From contig CALYQE010000028.1 in the NCBI GenBank assembly GCA_945281075.1, forward strand, positions 1 through 17,840: a DNA stretch of 17,840 bases, in the 5' to 3' direction. A program made the position numbers and the translations under genes. The notes under the pieces were generated by a model that was given only the letters and a program-made list of their open reading frames with translations, was not told the origin of the DNA and did not search any database. Below are positions 15,427-17,840 of this stretch, piece by piece (the stretch's first letter is position 1; every line of letters begins with the position of its first letter). Source of the stretch: an uncultured Lactobacillus sp. (GTDB lineage: Bacteria > Bacillota > Bacilli > Lactobacillales > Lactobacillaceae).

Positions 15427-16164
15427 TTAAACCTGAGAATCATCAAATTTATAGCCAACGCCCCAAACGGTCTGGATAACATTAGCCCCGACTTTTTCTA
15501 ACTTTTGCCGTAATTTTTTAATATGAGCATCAACGGTTCTTTCCTCACCAAAGTAGTCGTAACCCCAGACCGATTCGAGTAGTTGGCTACGTGAAAATAC
15601 CTGCTTAGACTTTTGCGCCATCGTAAACAGCAAGTCAAATTCCTTTGGGGTAATATTATTAACCTTTTGACCGTCAAATAAAACTTCTCTTCTTTTCTTC
15701 GAAATTTTCATATGATAGGTTTCAACATCAAAAGTCTGCTCCTCCTGCTCGGCCTTTGCTTTACTATGATTGTCTTCAATCATAATTCGTCTTTGCAGGG
15801 CCTTAATTCTGGCAATCAGCGCTAACGGACTAAAGGGCTTGGAAACATAATCGTCTGCTCCCGCATCTAGCCCCAAAATCTGTTCTGCCTCGCTGCTTCT
15901 TGCAGTTAGCATAATAATCGGAATTGTTGGAGAAATAGCACAGACTTCCTTTGCAACTTGAATACCATCTTTTTTTGGCAAATTCAAATCCAAGGTTATC
16001 AGGTCGTAAGCATCAGGATGTTGGGCAAATTTTTTCACTGCCTGCTCCCCGTCCGCCGCATAGTCCATGGTCCATCCTTCTTTTTCGATAAACATCGACA
16101 TCATTTCAGCAACAGACTTATCGTCTTCAACCATTAAAATATTCAAATGCTCTTTTGGTTTCAT
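15427..16164 (-). CDS. OmpR/PhoB-family response regulator
   Basis: This 245-residue DNA-binding regulator is the partner of the downstream kinase. The receiver domain (about 8-122) has the acidic pair Glu13-Asp14-Asp15, phospho-acceptor Asp59 in TLDLNLP, Thr87 in MLTAR and Lys109 in SKPFSP. A linker rich in Glu/Lys (about 128-148) leads to a winged-helix effector domain with the end motif TVDAHIKKLRQKLE and VWGVGYKF. The start ATG overlaps the stop of the small membrane gene (ATGA), with AGGGAT about eight bases upstream, so the two genes are translationally coupled. Target genes cannot be inferred from the window; the operon itself is a likely one. Confidence 0.96.
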   Translation of the reverse strand: MKPKEHLNILMVEDDKSVAEMMSMFIEKEGWTMDYAADGEQAVKKFAQHPDAYDLITLDLNLPKKDGIQVAKEVCAISPTIPIIMLTARSSEAEQILGLDAGADDYVSKPFSPLALIARIKALQRRIMIEDNHSKAKAEQEEQTFDVETYHMKISKKRREVLFDGQKVNNITPKEFDLLFTMAQKSKQVFSRSQLLESVWGYDYFGEERTVDAHIKKLRQKLEKVGANVIQTVWGVGYKFDDSQV

Positions 16165-16556
16165 TTTCGATCCCTAAATCCTTTGGTTTTTACTCGTTTT
16201 ACCTTGTCAGGATCCGTGTAATCACGCGGTAATTCATGACGTATTAGTAAAAACTTTTTCAAACTTTTTTCTGTTGCCATAATTGCAAACACCAGAAATA
16301 GGTAAAAAGTGAGTAGCCACAGCAAAAAATAGCGGTCCCAATTCAATAAATGAATTCCAATTCCAATCAATAACTGAATTCCACCAAATAAAATAAAATA
16401 TAAGCTAGCCTTTTTCTGTGCAAACTTGAAACTGGCCTTGTTAACTTGAGCTAAGTATGAAAAATAGCCATATAAAGGATTGGGCTTTTTAGCTGGATTA
16501 ATTAACCAAATAATTCCAACCACCAATACAATTGATCCACAAGCAATATAAATCAT
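16161..16556 (-). CDS. Small membrane protein, SdpI/YhfL-like or DUF3784-like
   Basis: This 131-residue protein has three hydrophobic segments (about 2-19, 50-70, 74-95) and a basic C-terminus. The segment NPLYGYFSYLAQVNKASFKFAQKKAS (26-51, central part) resembles the N-x-x-YGYR-x-x-x-S...W-x-x-A motif of the SdpI/YhfL group, but the arginine is missing, so the family call is tentative. GGGAG lies about seven bases before the ATG at 16556. The stop overlaps the response regulator start, and manA ends 23 bases upstream. Such a position suggests an accessory membrane component linked to the two-component system, perhaps a sensor helper or immunity-like protein; this is inference. Confidence 0.7.
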   Translation of the reverse strand: MIYIACGSIVLVVGIIWLINPAKKPNPLYGYFSYLAQVNKASFKFAQKKASLYFILFGGIQLLIGIGIHLLNWDRYFLLWLLTFYLFLVFAIMATEKSLKKFLLIRHELPRDYTDPDKVKRVKTKGFRDRK

Positions 16557-16579
16557 ACTATCTCCCTTTTGCTAAAAAT

Positions 16580-17548
16580 TTACTCATCATTTCCAGGTGC
16601 GGAAATAACGATTTTCATTTTACCAGTAAAAGTAAAATCTTTAAGTTGATTAGGAATAATTAAATTGGTTCCTTTACTAATCTCATATGTTTGAGAATCA
16701 GCGGTCAATGTCCCCGCTCCATCTATTATGGTTACTAATAAATATGGATGCGAGTTAAGTGTGGCTGCCCACTTACCATTCAAATCGATTTGCCATAAAT
16801 AAAAATGAGGTGATACAGGCGGTGCAACTAAGGTTTTGATTACAGCATCCTGCTCAGTGGTCGTTTTAACGTCAAGCTCAGGATCAACATGCGGAACTGT
16901 CGTTACATCAATTGATTTTTGCGTATGCAGTTCGCGCTTTTGGCCAGTTTGATCATCTACACGGTCATAATCATATAAGCGATAAGTGACATCACTAGAT
17001 TGTTGCGTTTCAATTACCATGATTCCTTTTGTTAAAGCATGGATGGTTCCTGCAGGAACATAAAAGAAGTCGCCTGCCTTTACCGGAACTTTTCGCAATA
17101 AGTTGTCCCATTCACCTTTTTTGATCATTTGCGCTAATTCGGCACGAGTTTTAGCTTTGTGACCGTATATTAAATACGAGCCGGGATCAGCTTGTAAAAC
17201 GTACCAGCTTTCTGTTTTGCCACGGTCATGCTCAACCTTGTGGGCATAATCATCATCAGGATGTACCTGAACCGAAAGATTATCGTTTGCATCAAGAAAT
17301 TTTACTAGTAATGGAAATTCCTCGCCTTTTGGTTGCCCAAATAATTCAGGATGTTCATGATAAACTGTCCGCAAACTTTGCCCCTTCAGCTGACCGGATG
17401 CAACCGTTGAAGCATCATTTTTGTAACCAGATATGACCCAAGCTTCACCAATTTGTCCATCTGGAATATCATAATTAAAAATTGTTTTTAATTTACGACC
17501 ACCCCAGATTTTTGGTCTAAAGTATGGCGTCAAAAAGATTGGTTCCAT
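16580..17548 (-). CDS. manA: Mannose-6-phosphate isomerase, class I, short Firmicutes type
   Basis: This 322-residue zinc enzyme interconverts mannose 6-phosphate and fructose 6-phosphate, connecting imported mannose to glycolysis and fructose 6-phosphate to mannose-based sugars. The N-terminus YFRPKIWGGRKL is typical. Zinc ligands: Gln94 and His96 in VQVHPDD, Glu113 in KTESW and His170 in VPAGTIHAL. The conserved TYRLYDYDR segment is present. The C-terminal jelly-roll part (about 240-320) is complete. Start ATG at 17548 has GAGGTGAT about six bases upstream. It is the first gene of the four-gene operon with the membrane protein and two-component system, an unusual partnership for a sugar isomerase. 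Confidence 0.97.
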   Translation of the reverse strand: MEPIFLTPYFRPKIWGGRKLKTIFNYDIPDGQIGEAWVISGYKNDASTVASGQLKGQSLRTVYHEHPELFGQPKGEEFPLLVKFLDANDNLSVQVHPDDDYAHKVEHDRGKTESWYVLQADPGSYLIYGHKAKTRAELAQMIKKGEWDNLLRKVPVKAGDFFYVPAGTIHALTKGIMVIETQQSSDVTYRLYDYDRVDDQTGQKRELHTQKSIDVTTVPHVDPELDVKTTTEQDAVIKTLVAPPVSPHFYLWQIDLNGKWAATLNSHPYLLVTIIDGAGTLTADSQTYEISKGTNLIIPNQLKDFTFTGKMKIVISAPGNDE

Positions 17549-17566
17549 CTATATCACCTCATATAT

Positions 17567-17578
17567 AAGTTTAAACTT
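17567..17578. promoter_or_regulatory. 12-base palindrome just upstream of the manA ribosome binding site
   Basis: AAGTTTAAACTT is perfectly self-complementary and lies seven bases upstream of the manA GAGGTGAT site. It could be an operator or a chance AT-rich palindrome. The region 17549-17785 contains no gene I can support. Confidence 0.25.
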
Positions 17579-17701
17579 TTACTCTTTAAATTTAAAACAT
17601 TTTTTCAAATACGAAAAAGCAACTCTAACTAAAGAAAACTGCTTCTATTCAAAAACTACTTTTTTATATTCTAAATGATTATTACTAAAAAACCCATTAG
17701 A

Positions 17702-17730
17702 ATTTTGCCGTCAGTTCTTGAAAAAATCAA
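17702..17730 (-). promoter_or_regulatory. Possible promoter of the manA operon
   Basis: On the minus strand TTGATT (17730-17725) and CAAAAT (17707-17702) are separated by 17 bases. The start would be near 17694, leaving a leader of about 145 bases. Closer alternatives in the AT-rich leader (TATAAA, TATATA) lack good -35 boxes, so the assignment is tentative. Confidence 0.3.
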
Positions 17731-17740
17731 TTTGCTTTAT

Positions 17741-17777
17741 ATCGCACTTCTTTACTTTATCTATTATGCCGTGCGAT
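17741..17777. repeat. Inverted repeat in the manA leader region
   Basis: Seven-base perfect arms ATCGCAC (17741-17747) and GTGCGAT (17771-17777) are 23 bases apart. They stand out because of their GC content in an AT-rich stretch. They lie between the terminator of the neighbouring gene and the candidate manA promoter, which would fit a regulator binding site. The role is unknown. Confidence 0.35.
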
Positions 17778-17785
17778 CAATAAAA

Positions 17786-17817
17786 AAAGCCCCACAATCC
17801 TATGATTGCAGGGCTTT
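17786..17817 (-). terminator. Strong intrinsic terminator of a leftward gene beyond the right edge
   Basis: Seven-base arms (AAAGCCC with GGGCTTT) plus five-base inner arms (CAATC with GATTG) are separated by a 2x2 internal loop, with a four-base apical loop. On the minus strand a seven-T run then ATTG follows. An in-frame minus-strand TAA at 17827-17825, preceded by codons for SSPL, may be the stop of that gene, but too little is visible to call it. The hairpin could also work in plus direction (TTTATTAG). Confidence 0.85.
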
Positions 17818-17840
17818 ATTAGTATTAAAGTGGAGATGAG

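Noticed and set aside
17615..17646. Terminator-like hairpin in the manA leader (minus strand, then TTTTT)
   Set aside because: Only seven pairs including a G-U, with an 18-base loop; too weak to claim an attenuator.
17821..17840. C-terminal end of a leftward gene (SSPL then TAA)
   Set aside because: Only four codons are visible. The position before a terminator is suggestive, but nothing supports the reading frame.
1..17840. Mobile elements, CRISPR arrays, tRNA or rRNA genes
   Set aside because: No transposase, regularly spaced repeats, cloverleaf or rRNA sequence was recognised on either strand.

Overview
The window looks like chromosomal DNA of a low-GC Gram-positive bacterium, most likely a Lactobacillus of the acidophilus/delbrueckii type. 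Reasons: AT-rich sequence, strong AGGAGG-type ribosome binding sites, a 448-residue glucose-6-phosphate isomerase, a short Firmicutes-type ManA, an LtaS-like lipoteichoic acid enzyme, and a LevR-controlled mannose-family PTS. The species call is inference. I saw no rRNA, tRNA, CRISPR array, transposase or phage gene.

Positions 1-6830 (mostly minus strand) hold a carbohydrate island. A LevR-type sigma-54 activator (4245-6830) lies directly upstream of an operon EIIA-EIIB-EIIC-EIID-GH32 (4114 down to 170). A near-perfect -24/-12 promoter (4146-4163) sits between them, after levR's own terminator. The genes form one circuit: the PTS imports and phosphorylates a sugar, a divergent intracellular GH32 enzyme probably cleaves the product, and LevR, which carries EIIA-like, EIIB-like and PRD modules, senses PTS phosphorylation and activates sigma-54 polymerase. 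An 11-bp hairpin (130-163) ends the operon. The first 25 bases are the start of another leftward gene with a strong RBS.

Positions 6943-10675 (minus) hold a 14-TM DHA2-type drug exporter with two operator-like inverted repeats in front of it, then pgi (glucose-6-phosphate isomerase), then a VanZ-like membrane protein. Positions 10768-13967 (plus) hold an LtaS-family phosphoglycerol transferase with a TTG start and a stomatin/SPFH membrane protein, ended by a 12-bp hairpin shared with the convergent operon.

Positions 13966-17548 (minus) form a tight operon read leftward: manA (mannose-6-phosphate isomerase), a small SdpI-like membrane protein, an OmpR-family response regulator and its histidine kinase. 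The last 290 bases hold the leader of that operon and a strong leftward terminator of a gene lying beyond the right edge.

The most interesting part is the sigma-54/LevR mannose-type PTS with a GH32 enzyme whose usual family signatures are altered. It looks like a dedicated system for a fructose-containing oligosaccharide or related sugar whose identity cannot be read from the sequence. No wholly unknown system was evident.
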